Shown here piece after piece: positions 44,064 through 53,682 of a stretch of DNA of 64,000 nt. The notes beneath the pieces were generated by a model. It was not told the DNA's origin, did not search any database, and worked only from the letters and a program-made list of their open reading frames with translations. Source of the stretch: UBA3824 sp017541145 (GTDB lineage Bacteria; Bacteroidota; Bacteroidia; Bacteroidales; UBA3824); contig CAMVLO010000001.1 in NCBI GenBank assembly GCA_947168365.1, positions 1 to 64,000 of the forward strand, given 5' to 3'. Within the stretch, counting starts at the first letter, position 1, and every line of letters begins with the position of its first letter. Made by a program: the position numbers and the translations under genes.

Positions 44064-45971
44064 ATGAAAATAAATAAAATATTTTTATATTCGTTAATGA
44101 CGGCGGGCATACTTTCCGCATGTCAAAAGACCGACCTTTACGAAGTTGACGAGCCAAATTGGATTCAAGGAAAAATAGATTCGATTGCAGCAGTAAAGGC
44201 GGCAAATCAAGGTGTTGATGAAGAGTCTGGTTTGAAAATAGATTTCGTAAAAAATGCAGACGCATTCATTTTCAACGGAAGTGCCGAAATGGTTTCTGAT
44301 CAAATTCTCCTTATCGAAAATGGAGGCGGTGGCAAAAACGGCAATTTTGTAAGATTAAAAGATGATGGTTGGTTGAAAGACAAAATATCTTTCACTGACG
44401 TTGCCACTATTTCTTTTGATGCGTATCCAACCGTAAATGGTTCTGACTGGAACTATATTTTCGCAATCGGAAATACAAAAAAATCGGTTGCAGTTTCTGA
44501 TGGCGGTGCTTATGCTTATTTTGACGGTACTATAGGTTTCATTCAACGTATTGGTGACCCGTATGAAGGATTTTTCCCCGGAGGTGCGTGGGCAAGCGGA
44601 AACAAGTTTGGCGGTACAGCCGACAACAATCCATACAATTATTTTGCCGGATTGGATGAAAGCAATTGCAACAAGTGGTATCACTTCGACTATATTTATT
44701 CAACAAGGGAAATCAGCATTTATGTTAACGGCGTGAAAGCAATCGAACATATTTTGTCAGACGACCAAAGTAAAGCGGTTAAGAACATCCTTGCTACTTT
44801 AAATGAAGGTCAATTGATCATCGGCGCTGGTTGTGAAGAGGGTGACCTCGAAAACTTTGGTGGATATATTGCGAACTTTACTTTGCATGATGAGGAATAC
44901 ATCAAGACAAGTAATTTCTTCTCCGGTGATGTGGTTGCCAAGGAATCGGAAATCAAATCATTGAACGTAGAAGGTCCAAAATCAGTACCTTTCGGAACAA
45001 CATACGAAAAGTTACTTGAACAAGTAAAAATAAAAGTTACCTACGAAATTGACGGCGAAACCCGTGAGCAGGAACTTTCCACCTCTGACGTAATCATCAC
45101 ATTGATTCCCGATATGTCTACTATAGGCAATAAGACTCTTTCTGTTTATTACAACACAACATACGCCGGCAAATTTCAAAAAAATGTGAAAGCAGATTTG
45201 AATTTTGAGGTAGTGAATTCGTCTTTGACTAGTATTAAAGTCAAGACAAATCCGACTAAAATGGAGTATAATGTTGGAGATGATTTTGACAACTCAGGAA
45301 TCGTAGTTGTAGGAATGGAAGGTACTACTGAAAGTAACGCTATTAACCTTAATGATTTGGAATTTGTATACAATTTTAATCAAGCCGGTTCAGCATCTGT
45401 TACAATTAAATATTTGACTTTTTCTACTACTTTGACTGTTACAGTTAAGGCAATTGATTCAAGATATGACATTTCTAATAAAACACTGATAACATCAGGT
45501 AATGATGTAAGGGAAATTGTTAAATTTCAATTTACAAGCGAAAAGCAAGTTAGCTTTTCACAACTTTGTGCTCTTGGAAAATGGAAAACATCTTTCAATG
45601 GCGGGGAGATACAAACAGGTAATGGTATTGCTTGGTGGGATCCTGCTAATGTGAATCTTACTTCAACTCCTCTTATTCCGACAGATGGTCAAACATTAGT
45701 ATTTAAAACAAAGGCAAGCGAAGCAGTCAATGGAAATATTGCATGCGTAGTGGAAGGCACTGATGGCGATAAGTTTTTCGATTGGAATTGCACTGCTGAC
45801 TCATGGGGAGCATTGTTGGATGATGCAACAATTAACACATACAAAACACAATCCGAAGCAGGTACATTTTCAGGATTTGTTACTCTCGGCAATATTCTTG
45901 AAGTTATAGTTTCTCGTGAAGGAAATAAATATACAATTACTTGTTACGAAATAACTGTTCCTGCTAAATAA
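44064..45971 (+). CDS. Surface glycan-binding lipoprotein, LamG-like plus Ig-like domains (SGBP1)
   Basis: The 635-residue lipoprotein (lipobox LSAC) occupies the SusE position after SusD1. Residues about 60-285 look like a concanavalin/LamG-type domain (ATISFDAYPTVNGSDWNYIF, WYHFDYIYSTREISIYVNG). Two Ig-like domains follow (about 290-380, with IPDMSTIGNKTLSVYYN; about 385-470). A C-terminal domain of about 160 residues is tryptophan-containing and probably binds carbohydrate. The Ig-like domain and the N-terminal DSIAA segment recur in SGBP2 (51618-53327), although the rest has diverged. It probably tethers polysaccharide at the surface. Confidence 0.75.
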   Translation: MKINKIFLYSLMTAGILSACQKTDLYEVDEPNWIQGKIDSIAAVKAANQGVDEESGLKIDFVKNADAFIFNGSAEMVSDQILLIENGGGGKNGNFVRLKDDGWLKDKISFTDVATISFDAYPTVNGSDWNYIFAIGNTKKSVAVSDGGAYAYFDGTIGFIQRIGDPYEGFFPGGAWASGNKFGGTADNNPYNYFAGLDESNCNKWYHFDYIYSTREISIYVNGVKAIEHILSDDQSKAVKNILATLNEGQLIIGAGCEEGDLENFGGYIANFTLHDEEYIKTSNFFSGDVVAKESEIKSLNVEGPKSVPFGTTYEKLLEQVKIKVTYEIDGETREQELSTSDVIITLIPDMSTIGNKTLSVYYNTTYAGKFQKNVKADLNFEVVNSSLTSIKVKTNPTKMEYNVGDDFDNSGIVVVGMEGTTESNAINLNDLEFVYNFNQAGSASVTIKYLTFSTTLTVTVKAIDSRYDISNKTLITSGNDVREIVKFQFTSEKQVSFSQLCALGKWKTSFNGGEIQTGNGIAWWDPANVNLTSTPLIPTDGQTLVFKTKASEAVNGNIACVVEGTDGDKFFDWNCTADSWGALLDDATINTYKTQSEAGTFSGFVTLGNILEVIVSREGNKYTITCYEITVPAK

Positions 45972-45993
45972 GCATATTTTTGCTTTCTCTTAT

Positions 45994-46040
45994 AAAATCC
46001 TCTGTTCATAGAGAAAATCTTTGAACAGAGGATTTTTTTT
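45994..46040 (+). terminator. Terminator after the first Sus triplet
   Basis: AAAATCCTCTGTTCA (45994-46008) pairs with TGAACAGAGGATTTT (46022-46036), followed by more T. Strong, and likely to limit read-through into the second triplet. Confidence 0.88.
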
Positions 46041-46305
46041 TAAAAGTATTGTACAAAAAAACTAATTGCCCAAATCTAAAGTTAAACTTTAGATTTGGAA
46101 AAAGATATACAAAAATTTTTATGTTATAATATCGGCGGATAAAAATCTGGGTGTAAACCTTCTTCGGGTTGTTAAGATTTCGATAATAAATTTTATATTT
46201 CCCTGTCGATACATCATGCAAAACTGATTTTTAGGTGTTAAATTGTTAAAAATCTTTAATGATAAGATAATCTTTTGGAGGACATGTTTTTGTACAATTA
46301 TATAT

Positions 46306-46313
46306 TATCTTTG
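46306..46313 (+). promoter_or_regulatory. -7 element for SusC2
   Basis: TATCTTTG fits the consensus. A GGAGGACATG at 46277-46286 resembles a reversed half-site, but neither spacing nor orientation fits the candidate operator. Confidence 0.45.
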
Positions 46314-46447
46314 TTGTCATATTTCACTACTATTTTGTTTTACACAATTGTTTTAGATGAAATATTTGTAATTGTTAATTTTTGTAGATAAAAGTAATTG
46401 TCATTTTTTCCCAAAATTAAACGTTTTAACTCTGAAAATAATGTAAT

Positions 46448-49400
46448 ATGAAAAAAGTAATCTTAGTTTTATGTGGAATGCTGGCGTTATCGTCGGCTAC
46501 GTTTGCATATCAAGGAGTTGGAAAACTACCGGAGACGTTTTCTCCGAATGCAGATGTTGTTGTAACAGGAAAAATTGTTGATGAATCAGGTTTGCCGCTT
46601 ATGGGTGCCGCTGTTTATGTAAAAGGTACAACTATTGGTACTATCACCGATATTGACGGTAACTTTTCTATTAAAGTTCCTGACGATGAAGATGTTACTT
46701 TGGTTTTTGCCTTTGTAGGTTTCGATACTCAGGAAATTCCTTTGAACGGGCGTAAAAGTTTGGGTACTATTACTTTGATTGAAAATAGTGCTGAACTTGA
46801 GCAAGTGGTTGTGATTGGTTATGGTACTCAGAAAAAGGTTGATTTAACCGGTTCTGTGGCTATTGTGGATGCCGATGCTTTGAAAAAAGTTTCTAATTCC
46901 AATATTTCTACGATGTTGGAAGGCAAGGTTGCCGGTGTTCAGATTACAACTGACGGTCAGCCGGGTGCCGATCCGAATGTAAGAATCCGTGGTATCGGTT
47001 CGTTTGGTTCTACTGCACCTTTGTATGTTATCGACGGCGTGCCGATGGGTACTTCTATTCGAGATTTTTCTCCAAATGATATTGCTTCTATTCAAATTCT
47101 GAAAGATGCTTCTGCCGGAGCTATATATGGTTCGCGTGCTGCCAACGGCGTTGTGATTATTACAACAAAGCAAGGTAACAAAAGACAGCCGTTAAAAATT
47201 GATTATTCCGGTTATTTGGGCGTTGATTGGGTAAGTAAAAATGTTTATGAAGTAATGGATACTAAGCAGTTTGTAGAATATATCCAAACAGCTGTTAAAA
47301 ATTCCAATTCTTCTCTTCCAAGTGGTTATGACCCCGGTAGTTCTAATTATTTCTTGCATGATAACAATTATATAAATACCGATTGGTTTGACGCTGTTTT
47401 CAAAACCGGTCTTCGTCAAAATCAAAATCTTAATTTGTCGGGCGGTTCTGAGCGTTCTACATATAATATCGGGCTTGATTATTTTGATCAAAAAGGTTGT
47501 GTAGAAGGTACAGGACCAAATTATAAGCGTTATACAGTTCGTATCAATAATACAATGGATCTCAAATTCTTTAAATTTAAGACCGGACTTGTATATTCGC
47601 ATTCTGACCAAAACAATATGTCAATCTCCAATAGCAACGAGTATATCCAAGGTCTTAGCGGAGACCAAGGCAATTTTATGTCTTCTATACTTGTAATGCA
47701 ACCTACAATTAAGGCAGTTGACGAAAGTACATGGGTACTTGATGAGATTTACAGTGATGCGTCAAATTATCCTTACGATGCTTACGGTTACGGTGTTTAT
47801 TACAAGGATATTCACGGTGAAATTTCTCAGTCTAATCCGTTGGTGCTCAATAATATAATTGAAAGAAAATATCAAGTTGACAAAATTGTCGGTACAGCAA
47901 GTATCAATATTGATTTGCTCGATATGTTACAAAAAAAGTCAAAAGAGCATCGATTTTCTTATAATCTTAATTTGTCATACGCCAAAACATATTGTAAGGA
48001 TTTTGTATGGGTTCCGTCATGGTATCAGTCTGAAAAAATCAAACAGACCGTACAATCATCAAAACTTGACGAAGGTTACAGACAATATTCTGACGGTTTG
48101 ATTGAAAATACACTCAATTATGAAGGTATTTTCGGGAAACAGCATGTGGATGTGGTAGTCGGACAGACATTTCAATCTGAATTTTATCACACATTGTCGG
48201 CTTGGGGTTACGAGTATAATGCTCCTATCTATCAAACAATTACAACCGCAAGCGACCGAGATGCTAAATCTTATTCTGACGAACATACTTTGGCGTCTTA
48301 TATCGGACGTTTTACATACGATTTCGACAGCAAATATTTGTTGCAAGCCACTGTACGTCGTGACGGTAGTTCCCGCCTTTCTGAGGAAGACCGTTACGGA
48401 TGGTTCCCGTCAATTTCTTTAGGTTGGAGAATCGACCGTGAGAATTTCTTTACGATAGAACGTACTCTTATCAATCTTTTGAAAATCCGTGCTTCATACG
48501 GTATTCTCGGTAACGAAAATATCGGTAACTACAAGTATATGAATACGATGTCAAGAAACAATTTTGCGTATTCATTTGGTGGTACAGTTGTTTACGGTTC
48601 TGCGGTTTCTACATTTACCAATACTGCTATTGCTTGGGAAAAGAAAAAATCTACTTCTTTAGGTTTTGACCTTGGGATGTATGACAATACAATCGAAGTT
48701 ACATTTGAGTGGTACAAAAATGTTTCAGACCAGTTGCTTTACGATGTCCCCGTACCTGTAACAGCCGGTGTAAGCAACGAAAATGTTACAATGAATGCTG
48801 CAAAAATGGAAAACAGCGGTTTTGAATTGTCTGCTACATATCATAACACCAAACATGAATTGAAATATGATGTGTCTTTCAATGCCTCAACTCTCAAAAA
48901 CAAAGTAGTTTCTTTGGGTTTCAATACTGAATATTTAACAAGTTCTTATTATACAAAAGTAGGTGAGGAGCTTGGACAATTTTATGGTTACAAATTGTTG
49001 GGACTTTTCCAAACACAAGAGCAGCTTGACGCTTGGAATCAATACGCAGAAAATTTTGGTAACAGCGAATATCAAGTAGGCGCAAGAGTAGGAGATTGTT
49101 TGTACGAAGACCTCAACGGTGACGGACAAATTACCGAAGACGACCGCGAAATCTTGGGTTCCGGTATGCCGAAATTCAATTTTGGTCTCGGCGGTAAAGT
49201 TGAGTACAAAAATTGGGATTTAACAATTTCAACATACGGCGTTTTAGGATTTCATGTTACCGATCAGATTTACAATTCAATCACAAGTTGCTATGGTGTA
49301 GGCAACAAAGATCCGAAAGTGATGTCAAGCGGTCAACCTAATGTTTATTATTCAGCAACCGAAGGCGGACATACAACATTGCGTTGGAATGATATGATGT

Positions 49401-49651
49401 CAGACAGAAAAATTCAGAATGCAAATTATTGGAAAATTGCCAATGTAGAACTTGGTTATAATTTTGGTGACTTGTATAATGGTGTAGTATCAAATCTTAG
49501 AGCATACATCAGCGGACAAAATCTCTTTACATTAACAAAATACAAAGGATACAATGTTGACTATGTTCCGGGTACATTTACTCCCGGTCTCAACTATTGT
49601 TCGTTCCCGACACCAAGAACAGTGATGTTTGGTCTTCAATGTTCGTTCTAA
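46448..49651 (+). CDS. SusC-like TonB-dependent outer-membrane transporter (SusC2)
   Basis: The 1067-residue protein is a paralogue of SusC1. The signal peptide (KKVILVLCGMLALSS), the regulatory-like domain (VVTGKIVDESGLPLMGA), VVVIGYGTQKKVDLTG, the plug (LYVIDGVPMG, GSRAANGVVIITTK) and the C-terminal FPTPRTVMFGLQCSF are near-identical to SusC1, with divergence in the external loops. The different loops suggest a related but distinct ligand. It heads its own operon, with its own -7 element and without the candidate HTCS operator. Confidence 0.95.
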   Translation: MKKVILVLCGMLALSSATFAYQGVGKLPETFSPNADVVVTGKIVDESGLPLMGAAVYVKGTTIGTITDIDGNFSIKVPDDEDVTLVFAFVGFDTQEIPLNGRKSLGTITLIENSAELEQVVVIGYGTQKKVDLTGSVAIVDADALKKVSNSNISTMLEGKVAGVQITTDGQPGADPNVRIRGIGSFGSTAPLYVIDGVPMGTSIRDFSPNDIASIQILKDASAGAIYGSRAANGVVIITTKQGNKRQPLKIDYSGYLGVDWVSKNVYEVMDTKQFVEYIQTAVKNSNSSLPSGYDPGSSNYFLHDNNYINTDWFDAVFKTGLRQNQNLNLSGGSERSTYNIGLDYFDQKGCVEGTGPNYKRYTVRINNTMDLKFFKFKTGLVYSHSDQNNMSISNSNEYIQGLSGDQGNFMSSILVMQPTIKAVDESTWVLDEIYSDASNYPYDAYGYGVYYKDIHGEISQSNPLVLNNIIERKYQVDKIVGTASINIDLLDMLQKKSKEHRFSYNLNLSYAKTYCKDFVWVPSWYQSEKIKQTVQSSKLDEGYRQYSDGLIENTLNYEGIFGKQHVDVVVGQTFQSEFYHTLSAWGYEYNAPIYQTITTASDRDAKSYSDEHTLASYIGRFTYDFDSKYLLQATVRRDGSSRLSEEDRYGWFPSISLGWRIDRENFFTIERTLINLLKIRASYGILGNENIGNYKYMNTMSRNNFAYSFGGTVVYGSAVSTFTNTAIAWEKKKSTSLGFDLGMYDNTIEVTFEWYKNVSDQLLYDVPVPVTAGVSNENVTMNAAKMENSGFELSATYHNTKHELKYDVSFNASTLKNKVVSLGFNTEYLTSSYYTKVGEELGQFYGYKLLGLFQTQEQLDAWNQYAENFGNSEYQVGARVGDCLYEDLNGDGQITEDDREILGSGMPKFNFGLGGKVEYKNWDLTISTYGVLGFHVTDQIYNSITSCYGVGNKDPKVMSSGQPNVYYSATEGGHTTLRWNDMMSDRKIQNANYWKIANVELGYNFGDLYNGVVSNLRAYISGQNLFTLTKYKGYNVDYVPGTFTPGLNYCSFPTPRTVMFGLQCSF

Positions 49652-49694
49652 GTTTTGATTAATAATTTGTCTAAATTTTTAAACTGAAACAATT

Positions 49695-51590
49695 ATGAAG
49701 TTAAAAAATATAATATATGCAGGTTTGGGACTTGCAACTATTTCGGGCGCAGCTTCTTGTGAAGACCGTCTTGATATTGTAAACCCGAACGAGCAGACAA
49801 CTGAAACTTTCGGTAAAAATGCCGTTGAATTAAACGAAGTTGTTTTGGCATGTTACAACAGAATTCGTATTGAAGGTACTTTTGCAAGAGTAGGTTACCT
49901 TTACGATGTAGTAGCAGGCGATGAGGTAAATTCGTATTCTGACAACGATTGGTGGAGATCTTATGATTATTTTACATCAACACCGATTTCAAGCGAACCG
50001 TGTTGGCCGTTTCGTGATTGGTATTATACAATCAACACCTGTAATCAAGTGCTTTACTATCTGAAAAATTCATCTTTGGAAGAAACAAGCGATGTTTACA
50101 AACGTGCCAAAGGTCAAGCATTATTTATCAGAGGTTTGGCTTATTACGAACTTGCATGTTATTATCAAGATGTTCCGTTGATTACTGATTATCAAGTAAA
50201 AGAATGGAACGATTTGTTTGTAGAAACAAATACACAAAACGAAGTGTTCGACCAAGTGGAAGCCGATTTCAAAGATGCCATGACACTTCTTCCCTCAAGA
50301 GATATCGGCGGAGAATGGGCAAAGGGACGTGCTACATGCGGTGCAGCAGCCGGATATTATGCAAGAGCGTTGATGTTCCGTCACAAATTTGAAGATGCTC
50401 TTACTGTTTTGAAAGACATCATCGCGGGCAAATACGGTACATATTCACTTTGTGCTGATTATGGTGACAATTTCAGATCTAATATTGAAAATACTGCTGA
50501 ATCATTGTTTGAAGTTCAGTTTTTGGAGTACGGTGTCGGCGGTAGCGATATGGAATGGACACCTGTCAATAATACAAAATCATCATCACAAGGTCATGCC
50601 CTTGAAACTGTATTTTCAGGCGGTAAATATGGCGGCGGATGGGATGATTTGGCGGCTACTCCGTGGCTTTATCAAACATTCAAATCTCAAAAAACTACGA
50701 GCGGTACTGTAGATCCGCGTTTGTATTGGACTCTTATTACGTATGAACCGGATTACAACAACATGAGCGGTTTTGAAAACAAAGCATACACATTGCCTGT
50801 TACAAAACATGTTACAACCGGAAGTCACAAAGGAATTGCTATTGCAAAACATACTACAGCTCGTGAAAACATGTATCAAGTAATTCCGGCGTCAGGTCTT
50901 AGTTGCGGTGTTAATATTCGTTTGATGAGATATTCAGATGTATTATTGAGAGCCGCAGAATGTGAAAACGAAATCAACGGACCTACTGTAGATGCTATTG
51001 AATGGATAAATCAAGTACGCAGACGTGTAAATCTGCCGAACTTGAAACTTTCTGATTTTCCGTCTGCCGATGCCTTGTTTGAGCAAATTGCCAATGTAGA
51101 ACGTCCTACAGAATTTGGTTGCGAACATGGTCGTACTCAGGATATTATCCGTTGGGGATGGTTGTATAGTGCAGATCGTTTGGCACAACTTCGCCGTCAT
51201 GCAAGTACATATTGGTATCAAACCGGTGTTTATGAGCAAAAGTTGAAAGAGTACAAAGAAGAAGTAATGCTCAACGGTTTGGCAATCGACGAAGATGCCG
51301 CTGATAAATTGCTCGATGCTAACAAAGGTGCTAAAAGAGAGGAAATTAAGAGCGATTACGAAAAAACTATAGTTGGAGTATTGCCTACATCGTTGTCTGT
51401 GGCTGACGACGATCCTTTTTCTCATTGGACTCAAGGTCGTGAATATTTGCCGATTTATCACGCTTATCGTGAAACAAATCCTAAATTGAAAGGTAATTCG
51501 GCAAACAACAAAACTTCCAACGAAGGTTTTTACATGGGTTACGAAATTCGTCCTGTAATTTTGGGAATCGGTGTAGATTATGAGGATTAG
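49695..51590 (+). CDS. SusD-like surface glycan-binding lipoprotein (SusD2)
   Basis: A 631-residue RagB/SusD protein. The lipobox AASC is followed by acidic ED, favouring surface display. The core matches SusD1 (GQALFIRGLAYYELACYYQ, WAKGRATCGAAAGYYARALMF, ANVERPTEFGCEHGRTQDIIRWGW). A C-terminal insertion of roughly 50 residues, charged and helical (EQKLKEYKEEVMLNG to KSDYEKT), is absent from SusD1 and may alter contact with SusC2 or with ligand. Its start follows SusC2 by 43 bp. Confidence 0.95.
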   Translation: MKLKNIIYAGLGLATISGAASCEDRLDIVNPNEQTTETFGKNAVELNEVVLACYNRIRIEGTFARVGYLYDVVAGDEVNSYSDNDWWRSYDYFTSTPISSEPCWPFRDWYYTINTCNQVLYYLKNSSLEETSDVYKRAKGQALFIRGLAYYELACYYQDVPLITDYQVKEWNDLFVETNTQNEVFDQVEADFKDAMTLLPSRDIGGEWAKGRATCGAAAGYYARALMFRHKFEDALTVLKDIIAGKYGTYSLCADYGDNFRSNIENTAESLFEVQFLEYGVGGSDMEWTPVNNTKSSSQGHALETVFSGGKYGGGWDDLAATPWLYQTFKSQKTTSGTVDPRLYWTLITYEPDYNNMSGFENKAYTLPVTKHVTTGSHKGIAIAKHTTARENMYQVIPASGLSCGVNIRLMRYSDVLLRAAECENEINGPTVDAIEWINQVRRRVNLPNLKLSDFPSADALFEQIANVERPTEFGCEHGRTQDIIRWGWLYSADRLAQLRRHASTYWYQTGVYEQKLKEYKEEVMLNGLAIDEDAADKLLDANKGAKREEIKSDYEKTIVGVLPTSLSVADDDPFSHWTQGREYLPIYHAYRETNPKLKGNSANNKTSNEGFYMGYEIRPVILGIGVDYED

Positions 51591-51617
51591 TAAAAAACTT
51601 TTTTTAATTGCACAATT

Positions 51618-53327
51618 ATGAAATTTATCAATATATTATCAACAGCATTAATCGCTGCAACTGCATTTTCAGGTTGTTATAAAGGAGAACTTTATGACGG
51701 CGGTCCTGATTGGGTAGTTGACAGTATTGCCGCTATTGCTGAGCGAAATTCTACCGACAACGAGGAGGTAATCGAAGGTTTGAAGGAAGATGTTTACAAT
51801 ATCGGAACTGAAGATTTAACAGCTCCGTTTCAGACATTCGGTAAAACATATATCATTCCGGCAAAAGGCATTTGGAAAGCACAATTCAATCTTACAGTTT
51901 GTACTGATAACAAGTATTACAAAAATGTGTATTTCCAATTTTTGGACGAATCTTTGAGTGAAGAATATGGCGTTATCCGTTACGACAACGATCCTAACAA
52001 AAATTCTGAGTGGGGTAATTTTGACAGAAGCCTTGTAAGTGCTAATTTTACCAATACTTCCGGTGACGACGATATTGATGTAAATGTTCAGAAATTAAAC
52101 GGTAAAGTTACCCTTACAGTTGACCGTTCAAACGGAGGTTTGTATATTGAAATCAACAACGGAACATGTGTTAAAAAATACACCCAAACCAAAGCATATC
52201 CGGATGCAGACGGCTCGTCAGCTCCGTTAGCTGTAAAAGTCGGTGTGGAAGGTGCTTTTGTAAAATTCCTTGGTACAACAATCGATCCTGTTGGCGGTCG
52301 TACTTCCGCAAAAGACAAAAATCCGATTAGCCTTACATTAAAAAATGTTCCCGAAAAAGTAGTATTGAAAGAAGATCTTTCTCTAAGTGATATTACAATG
52401 GATATTACAGCTACAGTAACTTTTGAAGAAGGTGTTACAAAAGAAGTTGTGGCTCAGGATTTGATTTTTAAAACCATTCCGGAGTTCAATTCTACGGGTG
52501 AGAAAAAACTTATTGTTTTGTACAACAAAACTTATAAAGGTGAAAATTTCGAGCCTGTTATGGCATACGCTGATTTTACTGTTATCAGTTTCAAATCAAT
52601 CAAAGTAAAAGATTTTACACTTTATATTGACAAAAATTTCTATAATGAAACCGATATCATAAAAATTCCGAAAGCAGGTTTAAATGTAGTTGGTGTTGAA
52701 AGCAACGGCAACGAACTCGCATTTACAAGTGAATTGCTTAAAGAATTTAAATGTGGTACAGTAAAAGCTCAAGCCGGAACGCATGACGTGCATTGTGAAT
52801 GGGATGGTCACAAAACTACATTTAAGGTAACTGTTGTAGATATTTCTGAAGATGATACCAAAATTTTATTCAAAGGAAAAGGACCATTTACATCTGAGGT
52901 ATTGAATACAAATCTTACAGGTGTTGTAAAATTAGGAAACAATTCTTATTCAAAATTCAGTTTTACAGCAAAATCTTTGGGAGACGGAAATGCATGGTTT
53001 AATCCGTTGTTTGAATTTAAATCAAATCCGGAAGTTGATCCTGTTATATATTACTCGACATTAAGAACCGATGCATACGGTTGGACTGCCGGTTGGGATA
53101 TTTCACCTACTTGGGATTTCAATTACGATGATTTAAAAGCTCTTAATATTGGTGACGGTAAAGAATTTACAGGTTATTCGGTAATTACAAATTACGGTGG
53201 TACAGTTATTATGTATTTGTTACTTTCCAAAGACGAAAAAATATGTAAAATAACATATCATATCACCGCAGAGCCAGAATGTTATTTCTCAGTCGGTACA
53301 GAAAAAGCAGAAATTACATTTGATTAA
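51618..53327 (+). CDS. Surface glycan-binding lipoprotein (SGBP2)
   Basis: The 569-residue lipoprotein (lipobox FSGC) follows SusD2 by 27 bp. The N-terminal linker (PDWVVDSIAAIAERN) resembles SGBP1. A first beta domain (about 50-200) differs from the LamG-like domain of SGBP1. An Ig-like domain (about 230-320, IPEFNSTGEKKLIVLYNKTY) is clearly related to SGBP1. The last 160 residues contain several aromatic residues (YGWTAGWDISPTWDF) that could bind sugar. I infer a surface glycan-binding role from position and build. Confidence 0.72.
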   Translation: MKFINILSTALIAATAFSGCYKGELYDGGPDWVVDSIAAIAERNSTDNEEVIEGLKEDVYNIGTEDLTAPFQTFGKTYIIPAKGIWKAQFNLTVCTDNKYYKNVYFQFLDESLSEEYGVIRYDNDPNKNSEWGNFDRSLVSANFTNTSGDDDIDVNVQKLNGKVTLTVDRSNGGLYIEINNGTCVKKYTQTKAYPDADGSSAPLAVKVGVEGAFVKFLGTTIDPVGGRTSAKDKNPISLTLKNVPEKVVLKEDLSLSDITMDITATVTFEEGVTKEVVAQDLIFKTIPEFNSTGEKKLIVLYNKTYKGENFEPVMAYADFTVISFKSIKVKDFTLYIDKNFYNETDIIKIPKAGLNVVGVESNGNELAFTSELLKEFKCGTVKAQAGTHDVHCEWDGHKTTFKVTVVDISEDDTKILFKGKGPFTSEVLNTNLTGVVKLGNNSYSKFSFTAKSLGDGNAWFNPLFEFKSNPEVDPVIYYSTLRTDAYGWTAGWDISPTWDFNYDDLKALNIGDGKEFTGYSVITNYGGTVIMYLLLSKDEKICKITYHITAEPECYFSVGTEKAEITFD

Positions 53328-53381
53328 TTTTGTTTTGCGAATTAATAGTGGAAGCTAAATTATTATAAAATTTGTTTTAAT

Positions 53382-53435
53382 AAGCATCATGCAGATTGAA
53401 TTTATAAAAATTTAAAAGCTGCATGATGCTTTTTT
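53382..53435 (+). terminator. Terminator after the second Sus triplet
   Basis: AAGCATCATGCAG (53382-53394) pairs with CTGCATGATGCTT (53419-53431), followed by a T-run. Confidence 0.88.
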
Positions 53436-53448
53436 CGCAATTTTTCTC

Positions 53449-53551
53449 CGATACTTACGCCAAATCTCCCCAAAAAACAGAGATTTGGCGTAACTATCGC
53501 CGATACTTACGCCAAATCTCGAAAAAAAAGTGAGATTTGGCGTAACTATCG
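53449..53551. repeat. Two tandem near-identical hairpins, 52-bp period
   Basis: Each unit has left arm CGATACTTACGCCAAATCTC and right arm GAGATTTGGCGTAACTATCG with an 11-nt A-rich loop. The arms pair over 20 bp with one and the same mismatch (AG/AC) in both units. Units: 53449-53499 and 53501-53551. A T8 run and a -7 element follow. These occupy most of the 355-bp gap 53328-53682, which has no gene. Confidence 0.88.
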
Positions 53552-53562
53552 GCGATTTTTTT

Positions 53563-53570
53563 TATATTTG
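53563..53570 (+). promoter_or_regulatory. -7 element for prmC
   Basis: TATATTTG followed by C, directly after the second hairpin. The leader to the prmC start at 53683 is about 110 nt. Confidence 0.5.
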
Positions 53571-53682
53571 CAGCATAATAAATTTCAGTTATGGCAAAGA
53601 ATATTTTTCACAGTCAACCGAAATTTTTTCCTTATTTTTTCCTAATTTTTGTTGAAGTTTTTTAATTTACAATTTTTCATTT

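Larger units (their letters stand above)
45972..46447. other. Intergenic region between the two Sus triplets
   Basis: The 476-bp spacer holds the terminator (45994-46040), a perfect 13-bp hairpin with a 3-nt loop (46070-46098), and a -7 element TATCTTTG at 46306-46313. The leader before SusC2 is about 130 nt. No open reading frame is convincing. The TCCACC operator geometry is absent here. Confidence 0.65.

Noticed and set aside
46277..46286. GGAGGACATG before SusC2 as an operator half-site
   Set aside because: One base differs, the orientation is opposite to the three operators, and there is no second copy at 21 bp.
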